Notes under the pieces: model-generated
Databases searched by the model: none
What the model was told of the DNA's origin: nothing
Seen by the model: the letters and a program-made list of their open reading frames with translations, nothing else
Source: Flectonema sp. DT1601
Taxonomy: Eukaryota > Euglenozoa > Diplonemea > Diplonemida > Diplonemidae
Reading direction: 5' to 3'
Assembly: GCA_964019425.1 (NCBI GenBank)
Contig: OZ025827.1
Location: 372,001-436,000 of the forward strand
Length of the DNA: 64,000 bases
Position numbers and translations under genes: made by a program
In this document: in pieces, positions 1-10,612 of the stretch
How positions within the stretch are numbered: the stretch's first letter is position 1
Layout: each line of letters begins with the position of its first letter

Positions 1-3000
1 TGTGGTACAGCATCAGCATTCATACGAATTAGCATTGCGTACTCTCCAGGGGATGCGAATGAAACAGTAATACATCGTAAGATGTGTTCTGCTATGTCTC
101 TAGGAACGTCACATTGTGATGATAGCACTATGACAAAGGAAGAGCTGAGTGAGTATTTTGCTCTTTTACCGAATGGTTCAGCTCCGATCCAACCGACAAG
201 AATACTGTCGCTACAGCGAGAGTCCCACCATTTCTCATAATCAGAAAATGATTCATGAAGCCAGATGGAACCATCTTCTTCTTTTCTAACTATAGCTCCA
301 AGTCGTACTTGAGGGATCGGATTATCTATGTATGAGTCTGCTATTGCTGGATCTGTTAGAGAATTGTTAAGTGAATTGTGATAATGTTGATATTGAAGTG
401 TCGGTGACAAGATATCAAAAGATACAGCAAGACTATCGGCTTCAATAGAAATGTGACCTCCTTGAAAACTTTCTGTATCAGGATCGAATACGATTGCGTT
501 AGGTAATAAACAATTACCTTCATAATCAGCAACTGATTGTTGACAAGCAACACAATCAGAAATATTTCTCAACTCAGTTTCGTCATCAATCGGCAACACT
601 TTAATTCGCATAGCTGTTGCTGACTTTGTTGGGATCATCGAACAACTTATTTCTGTTGTCACCACCGTTACTATTTTATCCAATAGGCGAGGATTTCTAG
701 TTGTGTGGGTGTATGTTACCTTTCTCAAAATTTGCTTAATAACTTCACAACTACAAGGATTTGAAACATATAAAAATAATTCACTCTCCACAGAAGTTTG
801 TAAAAGATAAATACCAGACACAAGTAACACTGTTGATGTTATGTTTGAAGGAATTCCATTGAACTCTTTGTCCCAGGGAACTACTTCAGGAGATCCAACG
901 TAGTCTTTCAATGAGAGGATGTCACCCTTTTCTGCTCCAACTGTCATCGATAGGTGTATCAAACTAATTGGAAACGGATCGTGCTGAACTTGAAAAACAG
1001 CCAACGCAAGCGGTGCTGATCCTTCCTCAAACACAAGCTGCTGAATTGATGGCGGTAATAACAAATGTGGTAACTTAACACTTACGTTGATTCGGTTGCA
1101 TAAAACATCCATATCCCCAACTTTCAATTCAATAGTAATCCCTCTTAGTCCAGGAATGCAAACGTACTTCGGATCACTAAAATATGTTAAAGTATGCAAA
1201 AGACATTCAACTGCTGTTATACAGCTGACAAAACCATTAAAATCAAATGAAATAACTTCTGGTTGCTGTGCAAGCAAGGCAATCCTACGACCTTTATAAC
1301 GGATGTATGCTTGGCTTACATCAACTCCGTTTGATTGAGTAGTTGTGTTCTCGATTTCAATATCGGGTGATAGTGTTGGGTCAAGGTCAAGGCATTCACC
1401 ATTACCCAACGTGTCTAAGAAAATTATTAAAGATCCGCTTCCGAATTCATCAGTGTCTTCGTCTATGACTGTTGCTGCTTTACAAAATTGTAATTTCGGA
1501 AGTGTAAAAGTTTTTATGAAGTCTGAAGATAAATTCTGATATGAAAAAGCATAAACAAGATTAGCCGCAACCACATGCATCTCTGTTGGCTCGTCTACGT
1601 TAATCACGGTGACATTAATATGTTGAATTGATTGGACTGTCGGTGGTTCTCGTTCCCATTTGAACTCTCGTTTTTTCTTTTTATTATCTGCTGATCGCTG
1701 GGTTTGTTGTTTACATAATTTCAAACTGTCGACGGAATTGCAAACGAATGCCGCTTCGAGTGTTCGACGAGGCCTTGTTGGGTTCGACGAGTCGTTTCTG
1801 TAGCACATTGACCGGAGAAGCTTCTCTGCAGTCGCCCACGTTGCATTTTCCGACAACATGATCACTACTAAATAATCACATACTGGTGGCTTTGCTCTGT
1901 TGTTGTACCATAGTTTTGTTGCTGGTGTAGATGTTGTACCAAGGTTACCTGATTTTAGGTATCCAAGAATCTGACCACCGTGTGAGATCGCATAAGTGTT
2001 GTTGTCAATCTCAAATCCAGAAGCTAAAACAATAAAATCATCTGAAGACCATCCTTTTATAAACTTCACAGTTATGTAACCACTCATTGGTGTTAGCTTT
2101 GATGCCGACATTGGTTTCAACATCGCAACTCCCTTACAGCTATCTGATACTAGTGCTGACGTACAAAGAGCACACAAAGGTGAATTTGTTCCAAAACCAG
2201 ATAATTCAGGACCACTAATACGAACACAAGGCATTAATGGCATGCTGCCTTTTCCTTCGATGTAAACAATGTGGGCATCTTCAGGTCGTTGGTAGACAAG
2301 AGAACTTATTACCTCAACGATACGAGTGGCAGTGAGAGTTACACCAGCGACTGATAAACAGATTCCTATGTGACGAGTGCCGGTAGTAACAACTTCGCCT
2401 GTTGGAGAAGCAATAAACCCTAACATGTTTAAAATATTATCAACTGCAACAGCAACTTCTGATATCGTTGTTCCAGGTAGGACTATTCGAAGTTTTCTTG
2501 TACTTGAGCCGCTGGGGTCAAATGATGCATCTGTGGTTGCACCCAACTGAGCTGTTTCTTCTTCTCTTTGACCATAAAAAGTAACTCCATCCTGTGATGT
2601 TATTGAACCACTAGTTTCAATTGTTCCTAATAAACAAAGTGTGTCTCCAGGATAACATCCTGATCTTACTTCAATAGAAAGAGTTGCTGGCACTTTTACA
2701 ACAATAGCAACACTTTCTTGAATAGTTAGAATAGCTGATGAAGAAAGTGGAACTGGTACTTTTGATCCTAATACGTAGTACACTACTTGTTCAGGTGCTG
2801 GTGTTGATAAAGTGAGTGAGATGACTCCACTGCGGAATTCACCTTTCTTTGCGAGGTCGTGTTCTACAATTTGTTTGTCCCGTCTGCGAGACCACTCGGT
2901 GTCAGTTTCAGTTTCTCTACGTCCGTCGTGGTAGTCGAGTTGTAGTTGAGCGCCGTTCGCACGGGTTTTTGTTTCTTCGAGTTCTTTTTTTATTAAAATC

Positions 3001-5486
3001 TTTTCTGCGTCCCATTCAGAACTCCGTTCTTTCCAAGAATCAAGTTTAGTTTGAAGGAGGTCAGCCTTGCGATTCATTCGAACCTTTTCGCGTTCCCATT
3101 CCTCGTCTTTTGCTTTCTCCCATTGACGTTCTCTGCTATTCTGTTCTCTCTCGCGAGCCATTAATTCTCGTTCACGTTCAAGTTGAGTTCGTTTGGCTTG
3201 GAGTTCTTCTTCTGCGATGGCGAGTTTTTTAAGGCGAACTTCTTCTTCGCGGCAGACCGCTTCTCGTTCTTTTTCTCGTTGGCGTATTGAGTCGAGTTCC
3301 TTCTTACGAAGGATTTCCATTTGATGACATCTCTCTAATTCTTTCTTGTGGTCTTCATCTCTTTGAATTGTTAATTGTTTGAACTCGTTTGCTGCTTGCT
3401 GACGTTCTCTTTCATTTTGTCTCATCTCTTCCATTGCGATTGACTCTTGTTGTCGATCTGCTACTCGTGATGCTTCTTCAACTTTAAATTCCTCCATTAG
3501 AATATGGCGATCACGATCACGCTGTCTGAGAACTTCCGCTTCAGCCTTGCGGATATGTTCCCGTTCAAGAAAAGCCTGCTCAGCTGATAACTGTCTTCTC
3601 TTTGCTGATTGAGAAAGAGATACAGTCAGTCGGATGCAAACACTTATTTTTTTATTCGTCTCATAAAAGATTACATCAGTTGATAATTTATCCACATCTG
3701 TTGTTAAGTTAACAAGAGTTGTAACATTACCCGCTGCTGAAACATTCCTAAGAGTGATATGTGACTCAATAGGATGATGTCCCTCAACTGTAGAGATAAC
3801 ATCACGTTGAGTATTCTTATCATCAAAATGAGAATCAAATGCTTTTCGAATCGTTTTTCTAAACGTCGCAGGAGGATCAGGTTTTAGCATCACAGAAACC
3901 ACGCTAACTTCTTTAGCTCCATGTTTTAATAATTGCTGCTGTCCCTCTGCAGGTGTATCCAACCCCGGAGTCCACAACGAATGAGCTCTCCCAAGAGAAA
4001 TACTATCATTCCAATTCAACGCTAATGAGGTATTTCCAGTGTTGTTGAATAATTGTAGTGGTGATGGTGTTTGAATGCGGTTTTCTTTAGAATCATCTAC
4101 AACTGAATTTACATAAGTTTGGATAGGCGATACACTAACAGGTGTCTTAACATCACCAGAACAAGGAGGATGTGGTGTGAGAGTTGAATTTAATTGTGAT
4201 TGACAGATTGAGTTAGAATACACCTCAATCCATGTTTGTGATTGTAATTTTAATAACCAAACGTCATTTAGTATGAGTCCTTCACAATCAATTCCACCTA
4301 ATACGATTACAACACCATGCAACTCGTTCATACACATTCCTGTTCTGGGTGGTGGTATTACTGATACTTGCTTTGCCTCAGTAGCTCTTCTTGATGCAGA
4401 TGTCGGTCTCCCATGTGTGACTTGGCGTTCATTACTCGCAGCAACCCATCGCAAATTCCCAGAACTCGCCACAGAATTAGTAAACAATAAAATATTGTTC
4501 AATAACCAAAATTTACTTATTTCCGACGACTCTCTCAGCATGCTGGTATGCATCCAAGTGGTCGTAACACAATCATTGTCAGATGCCGATGGGTCTGGTA
4601 AAAAAGGATATAAAAACCACTGACGTTGAGCATTGTCATTATCACCATCGCTATCACTGCCGTTGTTATTGAACATATTCATTACGAATAATGATGTATT
4701 TATTGGTGCTTGTGCGGGATCTCTGTGTACGACAGAACGTCCTCCATAGAGCACTAACCAATCGTTTATTATAACACAATGACTGTCAACAAGAGCAGGC
4801 ATCTTTGACGCGTGTAATACAGTTGTACTGTCTTCGCTTACAATGATAGGAAGCGTGTCAATGAGTGTTATTTCAGTGCTGATTAGATCAATGCGAAAGA
4901 CATCTGTATTGGCTGCTCCAGTGGGAAGAAGACCTCCGGTTATAATTATAGATTCTGACATGTAAGTTGATATCGCATGTCGGTGAAGAGGAGGAGTACC
5001 GACACTGGGAGTAGATATCTCAAATCGCGTCCAAGTTGCGATAAATGTTTTACCTGAAGGACATTGTGCTATTTCACAAAAATAACAGTCAGAAAGTACA
5101 TTTCCGGTTGAATCGATCCCTCCGAACAACCACAGTCGATTAGATGAATCGTATGCTATGCTGCAACCTGATCTTCTGCTGGGATGACGTCCTGAAAACA
5201 CTTTTGACTTAACCTGATTCCATTTAATATTTTTATTTTGTGGTTCTTGCAATATCCATATATCATTATAATGATCATCTCCTGAGAATGGATCTGGTTT
5301 TCCGATACCTCCAAATACAACTACCCAGTCTTTCTTCTCATGTGTTGTCATACCAAAAGCAGTACGACCAGGCCAGGTTTGTTTTTCTTTTATTTTAGTA
5401 GTTGTTTGACGTGAATCAGAATTCCGACCCATTGATGACTGAACTCGCCTGGTATTCCCAGCTGTTGAGGGACGAATGCCAACCAT
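1..5486 (-). CDS. Giant Kelch / coiled-coil / cadherin-like repeat protein, 3' end beyond the window
   Basis: One frame stays open from an ATG at 5486 to the left edge, at least 1828 codons with no stop; I checked the frame at several points. The upstream in-frame codon TAA and a Met-Val-Gly-Ile-Arg start support this ATG. Residues about 35-420 hold Kelch-type blades (for example VVVFGGIGKP, LWLFGGID, LVLYGGRS, VIVLGGID), a beta-propeller used for protein binding. Residues about 625-880 are Arg/Glu-rich coiled coil. From about 880 to the edge comes beta-rich sequence with a recurring signature (Leu-Leu-Arg-x-hydrophobic-x-Tyr followed by x-Asn-Pro and a beta strand) near residues 1055, 1220, 1425, 1585 and 1800, and linkers like VTVINVDEPTE, resembling cadherin-like domains of bacterial adhesins. 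No signal peptide is visible, so it is probably intracellular, perhaps cytoskeletal or flagellar (inference). I do not recognise a named orthologue. Confidence 0.85.
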   Translation of the reverse strand, partial: MVGIRPSTAGNTRRVQSSMGRNSDSRQTTTKIKEKQTWPGRTAFGMTTHEKKDWVVVFGGIGKPDPFSGDDHYNDIWILQEPQNKNIKWNQVKSKVFSGRHPSRRSGCSIAYDSSNRLWLFGGIDSTGNVLSDCYFCEIAQCPSGKTFIATWTRFEISTPSVGTPPLHRHAISTYMSESIIITGGLLPTGAANTDVFRIDLISTEITLIDTLPIIVSEDSTTVLHASKMPALVDSHCVIINDWLVLYGGRSVVHRDPAQAPINTSLFVMNMFNNNGSDSDGDNDNAQRQWFLYPFLPDPSASDNDCVTTTWMHTSMLRESSEISKFWLLNNILLFTNSVASSGNLRWVAASNERQVTHGRPTSASRRATEAKQVSVIPPPRTGMCMNELHGVVIVLGGIDCEGLILNDVWLLKLQSQTWIEVYSNSICQSQLNSTLTPHPPCSGDVKTPVSVSPIQTYVNSVVDDSKENRIQTPSPLQLFNNTGNTSLALNWNDSISLGRAHSLWTPGLDTPAEGQQQLLKHGAKEVSVVSVMLKPDPPATFRKTIRKAFDSHFDDKNTQRDVISTVEGHHPIESHITLRNVSAAGNVTTLVNLTTDVDKLSTDVIFYETNKKISVCIRLTVSLSQSAKRRQLSAEQAFLEREHIRKAEAEVLRQRDRDRHILMEEFKVEEASRVADRQQESIAMEEMRQNERERQQAANEFKQLTIQRDEDHKKELERCHQMEILRKKELDSIRQREKEREAVCREEEVRLKKLAIAEEELQAKRTQLERERELMAREREQNSRERQWEKAKDEEWEREKVRMNRKADLLQTKLDSWKERSSEWDAEKILIKKELEETKTRANGAQLQLDYHDGRRETETDTEWSRRRDKQIVEHDLAKKGEFRSGVISLTLSTPAPEQVVYYVLGSKVPVPLSSSAILTIQESVAIVVKVPATLSIEVRSGCYPGDTLCLLGTIETSGSITSQDGVTFYGQREEETAQLGATTDASFDPSGSSTRKLRIVLPGTTISEVAVAVDNILNMLGFIASPTGEVVTTGTRHIGICLSVAGVTLTATRIVEVISSLVYQRPEDAHIVYIEGKGSMPLMPCVRISGPELSGFGTNSPLCALCTSALVSDSCKGVAMLKPMSASKLTPMSGYITVKFIKGWSSDDFIVLASGFEIDNNTYAISHGGQILGYLKSGNLGTTSTPATKLWYNNRAKPPVCDYLVVIMLSENATWATAEKLLRSMCYRNDSSNPTRPRRTLEAAFVCNSVDSLKLCKQQTQRSADNKKKKREFKWEREPPTVQSIQHINVTVINVDEPTEMHVVAANLVYAFSYQNLSSDFIKTFTLPKLQFCKAATVIDEDTDEFGSGSLIIFLDTLGNGECLDLDPTLSPDIEIENTTTQSNGVDVSQAYIRYKGRRIALLAQQPEVISFDFNGFVSCITAVECLLHTLTYFSDPKYVCIPGLRGITIELKVGDMDVLCNRINVSVKLPHLLLPPSIQQLVFEEGSAPLALAVFQVQHDPFPISLIHLSMTVGAEKGDILSLKDYVGSPEVVPWDKEFNGIPSNITSTVLLVSGIYLLQTSVESELFLYVSNPCSCEVIKQILRKVTYTHTTRNPRLLDKIVTVVTTEISCSMIPTKSATAMRIKVLPIDDETELRNISDCVACQQSVADYEGNCLLPNAIVFDPDTESFQGGHISIEADSLAVSFDILSPTLQYQHYHNSLNNSLTDPAIADSYIDNPIPQVRLGAIVRKEEDGSIWLHESFSDYEKWWDSRCSDSILVGWIGAEPFGKRAKYSLSSSFVIVLSSQCDVPRDIAEHILRCITVSFASPGEYAMLIRMNADAVP

Positions 5487-5560
5487 TGTTTAGACAAACT
5501 TTACGAAAAGATAAACAAGTCGATTACACCAAGTCACGAAGCACTGTGATTGAACGTACC
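5487..5560 (-). other. Putative splice acceptor before the Kelch gene
   Basis: Two candidates are visible. A CAG ending at 5544 gives a 57-nt leader; an AAG after a T-rich stretch ending at 5499 gives a 12-nt leader. This is the least clear of the 15 sites. Confidence 0.4.
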
Positions 5561-5808
5561 ACTTTTAACTCACTGTTGTTGTGTGAAATAAATTATTACA
5601 AACAATAAAACGATCTTCATATTATTACTTCCTCACAGGTAGAACGCGTCAAACGCCGAACAACCCAACGAGGATAGTGCGGGCGACATGATTGCTTGGA
5701 GAGATAAATGGCAATTTTCTTTTCTTTTGAAAAAATTTTTCTTCGTTTTTTTTTTTTTTTTGGTGGTTTCTTTTCTTCTCAATTCCTCGCCTTTTTTAGC
5801 AAAGTGGT

Positions 5809-6099
5809 ATGCACTGGAGAAGGCTAAAAAGGCTTTCAGTGTGGATGCTTTTATTTAAAAAAAATTTAAGAGATGTAAAAGACATTGCAGCTACTGCAGC
5901 ACTGAGGAGTAGCTTGGCAATACGAAAACAACTAAATTCCAGATTTTTAAGGAGATTGGCAGCCACACTGACGGGAGTGGAAGAACACAAAAAGAGAATA
6001 CCACCTAAATATTATATTTTTTTTTTTCAAATTATTTTTTCTGCTCTCATGATAATGGATAAAAAAAAAAAAAAAAAAAAAAACCAAAAGTCACTCTGA
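5809..6099 (+). CDS. Doubtful small plus-strand ORF with an acceptor-like leader
   Basis: An ATG at 5809 opens 96 codons. The first 70 or so residues are non-repetitive and basic (for example AATAALRSSLAIRKQL), whereas the last third is read from poly(T) and poly(A) and looks like noise. A long pyrimidine tract ending in TAG lies 9 nt before the ATG, the same arrangement as before the minus-strand genes. It would be the only plus-strand gene here. It may instead be chance or a relic. I recognise no family. Confidence 0.2.
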   Translation: MHWRRLKRLSVWMLLFKKNLRDVKDIAATAALRSSLAIRKQLNSRFLRRLAATLTGVEEHKKRIPPKYYIFFFQIIFSALMIMDKKKKKKKNQKSL

Positions 6100-6628
6100 T
6101 AAAGACTATTACAAGCCTTTGCTGTAGTTACCAAAACCCGCCCGCAAGAAAATTGTGCACACACTGTCATAAATATTGTATATTTCTGCAAGCATTTGGT
6201 AACTATTTTTTAGCGGGGTTCGATGGGTTTGATAATTCACCAGGGCAGGCAGGTATAGGGTTCTTATTCTCAGAAGTTCACATCCTAGGGAAAAAAATAA
6301 AAAAACATGTAAAGAAAAACACATGAGATGGAGGGTGTCCCTAAATGAGGGCTCACCGTCCTGTGAAAAAGGGGACGAAAGAAATAACAATAATGAAATG
6401 TAACGAACGATGGCTAGACGGGATTAAGATCCGAACAGCCACTGAAAGTTGCACAAATCGTACCGCGAAGAGAGGACAACTGCTGTCTCTGAGCAACGCA
6501 TATTGAGAATAGATTTTTTTTTTTTTTTTTCTAAATTAAGATTATAACATAAAGGCACTTTTTAAAACTCAAAAAGACAACCTTGGCAGACACAGAGCGT
6601 GATTCCAGCTGTTTTCCTCACTGATAAC

Positions 6629-8040
6629 CTACTCGGTTTTAAGCGACTTTCTGAACTGTTTTTTTTTTAAGTTTTGTTGTTTTTTTTTTATATACAGCAT
6701 TAGATAAATGAGTAAGACGTGAATAATATAAAGAAAACACATACCTGTAAACTACAATTCTTCAAGAAGTCGTGATGGCGGGTGACCGCTTCGACAACGC
6801 TTGAGGAATATGTGCAGTCGAAACCTTCTTCTTTTGCAAGTTTGTAAATAACCTCTGTTAGAACTGGGTAGTGACGGTAGTGAACACCAGGAAACAAGTG
6901 GTGGCAAATTTGAAGATTCAATCCTCCAGTAAGTTGGTTGAAGAACCAGGCACCCCATCCGTGTGGGTGGAAGTCAGCAGATGAAATAGCCTGGTATCTA
7001 CCCCAGTCAACTTCTTTATCTTTTGATTCTTGGAAAATATCACATCCCTCAATCTCGTGGTTCACGATGAATTCAAATCCGAATACAGTTGATGTTAAGA
7101 CAGTGTTGACTTCGATTAAAAATAATCCCCACAACCATCCTTGACAGTAGATTGGCAAAAAGTATGTAATCATAAAGTGAACAGCGAGAGTGAAGTAGTT
7201 AAGAAATACATCTAAAGGTTTAAATGGCATGCATCCAGCATTCGCACGATAACCATTTCCAAGAAAGTCAGACAAAGCCCAGACACCAACAACATGCATG
7301 TAGAACGGCCACATGTAAATATGTTGATTCTTGTGGAATTCATGGTAAGGAAGACCAGGAGCAACACACTTTAAAGGATCCATACGATCCTCATCTAAAC
7401 CATCTTCATTAGTATTAATGTGATGACGAACAACGTGTTTTCTGGACCAGATTTCAGGAGTTGTTCCAGAGAAAGACATACTAATGTAGTACATTAATTT
7501 ATTAACATCAGCCCATGGTGATAGTGATGCGTGGGATGCAACGTGAGCAATTCTCATGATGCATGCAGCACGCAACAAACCACAACAAATAGCAGCCTTC
7601 CACGACCCGTACCACAACAACATTGTACAGACCAACAACAACAACAAGTGAAGACAGTCAAAGGCGAGGTATGTAGTGTCTCCTCTCAGGTTGGTTTTTC
7701 TTGCAAATTTTTTGTTAGTTCCTCTGACGGCAGCCATTCCTGCTTTCTTTACTCTGCGGTAGAAACCCTTCTCCTCAAAAGTGTATTTAACAACACTTTT
7801 GAACTCTTCATTTACAGGGTTAATAAGCTTAACATCACCCTTTACTTCATACTTTGAAATAGTGCTGTAGATAAGCTCAGGGTCTGGGTGATATGATTCA
7901 ACAAATAGTTCTCCGTTTGGATGAGCTGCCGCGTTTTCGATAGCTCTCTCACCACCTGGATGGGTTTCAGCGAACTTAGTGAGATCGTATTTCTTACCTT
8001 TTATGGTCCATACCCTGTCAAGTACTTTTTCGACACCCAT
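6629..8040 (-). CDS. Cytochrome b5-fused front-end fatty acid desaturase
   Basis: This membrane enzyme inserts a double bond between an existing one and the carboxyl end of a polyunsaturated acyl chain in the ER, taking electrons through its own cytochrome b5 domain. Residues 1-90 carry the b5 haem motif HPGG (27-30). The three di-iron histidine boxes are HVASH (166-170), HVVRHH (202-207) and QICHH (377-381); Gln in the third box is typical of front-end desaturases. Hydrophobic segments lie near 125-160 and 275-320. The main exon is 6745-8040. After Leu-Gln a GTATGT donor opens an intron of about 89 nt; the last exon would be 6629-6655 (nine codons with stop) or, from a second acceptor, 6639-6650. 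I chose the ATG at 8040 because it follows the acceptor. Delta-4, -5 or -6 specificity cannot be told by eye. Confidence 0.88.
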
Positions 8041-8075
8041 TGTTATGTTATAGATAATCTGTTTGATAAAATAAT
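8041..8075 (-). other. Splice acceptor before the desaturase gene
   Basis: TTTATCAAACAG ends at 8059, leaving an 18-nt AT-rich leader before the ATG at 8040. Confidence 0.6.
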
Positions 8076-8204
8076 TTACTAAAAAAACAATTAAACTAAC
8101 TCGTTTAAAGTGTTGGTTAGCTACAATCAATACGAATGTAATACGATATGCTGTCGTATTGGAAAGGGTTTACAGATGCCAATAGAATTGTATTTTTTTT
8201 TCAA

Positions 8205-8498
8205 TCAGGTTTTATTGACACCTTCAATTTTTTCTTCGTATTCCAATACCAGGAGTTCTCTTTTTAATTTTAATATCTCAATTCGAGACTCAGTCCTTCT
8301 GATCTCCTCTCCCATTTCTTCAAGTTCGCTGCAAATATACGCCCTTTGATATAAAATATAGCCAACGATCGATCCAACTAAAGAGCTGTAAACTACAGAT
8401 GCATATTTAAACCTCTGTTTGTCGAGGATTAATGAAGGAAGTAACTGCATTGGTTCATTTTCTTTTTGTGACAGTCGAACAGCAGCTCGTCGAAACAT
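8205..8498 (-). CDS. Small protein with one membrane segment and a coiled coil
   Basis: The product is 97 residues. The N-terminus MFRRAAVRLSQ is basic and lacks acidic residues, as in mitochondrial targeting peptides. A hydrophobic segment (about 33-53, YASVVYSSLVGSIVGYILY) is followed by a charged heptad-like helix to the end. It sits 164 nt upstream of the desaturase and 179 nt downstream of the coiled-coil gene, and has its own acceptor, so it looks like a real gene rather than chance. A mitochondrial inner-membrane accessory or assembly factor is possible (inference). I do not recognise the family. Confidence 0.65.
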   Translation of the reverse strand: MFRRAAVRLSQKENEPMQLLPSLILDKQRFKYASVVYSSLVGSIVGYILYQRAYICSELEEMGEEIRRTESRIEILKLKRELLVLEYEEKIEGVNKT

Positions 8499-8530
8499 TG
8501 TTGTCGGGTGATCTACCTAGAGAGGAATTA
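8499..8530 (-). other. Splice acceptor before the small TM gene
   Basis: A pyrimidine stretch ends in CTCTCTAG at 8517, with a second TAG at 8513; the leader is 18 or 14 nt. Confidence 0.5.
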
Positions 8531-8677
8531 TTTTATGGGGAGGGGAGGGGGGTGAAAAATCCAAAAAAAAATCAACAACATAAATCTAACATTGGTTACA
8601 ATAAATTGAAAGCAGAGATCAACTCTCCTTTCAGATGACGAAACGTTATTATAGAATTTTGGTGACTCTGAGTCTCC

Positions 8678-10576
8678 TCATATTATAGGACTGAATGGTG
8701 CAGGTGTTGGTCTGACTGAGTGTGTTGTTCTTGGAACAGAGAGAATCAAATCTGTGATTGCCACCGGCTCCCAAGTCGCATTACTGTTAGCCACAGCTGT
8801 TGCTGTTGCTACCGGTGTCGTTGTAGATGGCGGTGGTGTTGTTGTCGTTGTTGAAATGTAAGATTGCAAAGTATCAACTTTGGTACGAAGTATAGATTCT
8901 TCTTTTTTATTTATTTCAGCAATGCGTTTGTTTATCATTCGATTTTCATTAATTTCATGTTGGGCATCAGTCAAAGCGTCTTTTAGAACAGCCACTGTGT
9001 CCATAGCTTCTTTCTCGAGCACGACAATGGCCCGTTCCGATTCTCTCAATCTACTTGATAAAGAACCATTCAGTAATCGTTGTTTATGAAGGTCGGCCTT
9101 GGTACTTCGAAGAGCATCGCGTAATTCCAATGAGTCCTGGTCAAAGGCACCCTTTTCTCCCAACATCCTCATGCGGACTGATTCAGCGTCTGCTCTGAGT
9201 TCCTCAGCCTTTACTCTAAAGATGGTTTCAGTTTTCACTCTGGTTTCTAGTTCACCCTTTGAGAGTCTATTCTCTCTTTCTAGTTCATTTATTTTCCTAT
9301 TCTGAGAATGAATTTCAGCGCTCCGTTGGACAAGTTCATCCCTGACATGCTCCAGTTCGGTTCTGGCTATTTCATATTTTGGCATGACATCAGATAGTTG
9401 AGCTTCAAGATGAGTAATGGTCATCTCATTCTGATCATTTGAATATGTGATGCTGGACAAGACTGCTTCTTTAGCAGTGAGATGATCATCTTTTGATGCC
9501 ATGGATTCCTGTGATGCTTCTAACTTACCTTGAAGTAGAGCAACATGGGCATCCATTGCAGCAACACTCTGTTCTGCTCGTTTTGCAGATCCTGCTGCAA
9601 AATCAGCGTCTTCTGCTGCTTTGGTTAGTTGGTCTGTTTTTTCTTCCAAATCATCAGAATATCTACGATTCTTGTCTTCTAATTGGGAGACTTCTTCCGA
9701 CAGTTGAGAGTTTTTATCGGACAATTCGTCGTTGCGTTTGCGACATTCACTGATTTCCCTCATCAATTCATCGACTTCGTCTTGAGCATCATGAAGTAGT
9801 ATACGTTGAGACTCAATTGTTTCTAAGAGCTCTTCAGAAGGTGCTTTTGTAGGAGGAGCAATCGTTGTTAATTGTGGTTGAGTATTTTTTAATGCAGTTG
9901 ATGTTGTGATTGCTGACCATTCCTTCGCAGCGTTTTCTAACTGAATTTCTAAGTCTTGCTTCGATGAGATTAACATTGAGCTTGTGTTTGTCGCGTTTGC
10001 CACATCTCTTTCTAATTCCTTTATAAGATGGTTAGCATTTCTAAGACTCTCTCGTAGACTTGCTATTGTCACTTGAAGAGTTACAATACCTTCATTAGAC
10101 TGCTGTATTTCATTATCTTTGAGTTGTATTGTTAGCAGTAGCTCTGTCTCTCTTTGTTTATGTGAATTTTCTTTTGCTTTTAGTGAAGCAATATTATCTT
10201 TGGTTGCTTTATTTTTATTTATTGAAGTTGATAGCTTAAGGTTCAACTCAGCTATTTGAGCAGCTTGTGTCTCAACAACAACAGAGGCTTCGGCGATTTT
10301 CTCTCCAAAAGATAAAAGTTGAAGCTGCTTGCTGTCAATCTCCAAATTTAAATTACTTATTTTTGATATAGCTGTTGCTCTTTCGCTTTCAGTTGAATTG
10401 AGTCGTTTTTCTAAACGAGAGATTGCTTTTGAAGGCAGCAAGACAGATTTTAATTTTTGAAGAATTCCTTCAAACTCCTTGTCTTCTAAGTCTTCCATTC
10501 TCCGTCGTAGAACTCTTTGGTATTCATTTGTGTTATTTATGAAGTCAGATATAAGTTCACACACTGTTAATGTCAT
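8678..10576 (-). CDS. Long coiled-coil protein, function unknown
   Basis: The product is about 632 residues. Residues about 30-560 are almost continuous heptad-like coiled coil rich in Glu, Lys, Ser and Leu, with few prolines. The tail (about 570-632) is Thr/Pro-rich and disordered. No membrane segment or signal peptide is visible. The open frame extends six codons further upstream, but only from a TTG; the first ATG is at 10576, 18 nt after a clear acceptor. Such proteins are often basal body, axoneme or cytoskeletal scaffolds, but nothing in the sequence fixes a role and I do not recognise an orthologue. Confidence 0.8.
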   Translation of the reverse strand: MTLTVCELISDFINNTNEYQRVLRRRMEDLEDKEFEGILQKLKSVLLPSKAISRLEKRLNSTESERATAISKISNLNLEIDSKQLQLLSFGEKIAEASVVVETQAAQIAELNLKLSTSINKNKATKDNIASLKAKENSHKQRETELLLTIQLKDNEIQQSNEGIVTLQVTIASLRESLRNANHLIKELERDVANATNTSSMLISSKQDLEIQLENAAKEWSAITTSTALKNTQPQLTTIAPPTKAPSEELLETIESQRILLHDAQDEVDELMREISECRKRNDELSDKNSQLSEEVSQLEDKNRRYSDDLEEKTDQLTKAAEDADFAAGSAKRAEQSVAAMDAHVALLQGKLEASQESMASKDDHLTAKEAVLSSITYSNDQNEMTITHLEAQLSDVMPKYEIARTELEHVRDELVQRSAEIHSQNRKINELERENRLSKGELETRVKTETIFRVKAEELRADAESVRMRMLGEKGAFDQDSLELRDALRSTKADLHKQRLLNGSLSSRLRESERAIVVLEKEAMDTVAVLKDALTDAQHEINENRMINKRIAEINKKEESILRTKVDTLQSYISTTTTTPPPSTTTPVATATAVANSNATWEPVAITDLILSVPRTTHSVRPTPAPFSPII

Positions 10577-10612
10577 GTCGTTTGCACACCCCAACTGTGA
10601 AAATAAGATGTA
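10577..10612 (-). other. Splice acceptor before the coiled-coil gene
   Basis: CATCTTATTTTCACAG ends at 10595, a classic tract plus CAG, leaving an 18-nt leader. Confidence 0.65.

Larger units (their letters stand above)
5487..6628. other. Spacer between desaturase and Kelch genes
   Basis: This 1.1-kb spacer holds homopolymer runs (T near 5746-5760, A at 6061-6083, T near 6514-6530) and one short plus-strand open frame described separately. I see nothing else coding in it. Confidence 0.6.
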
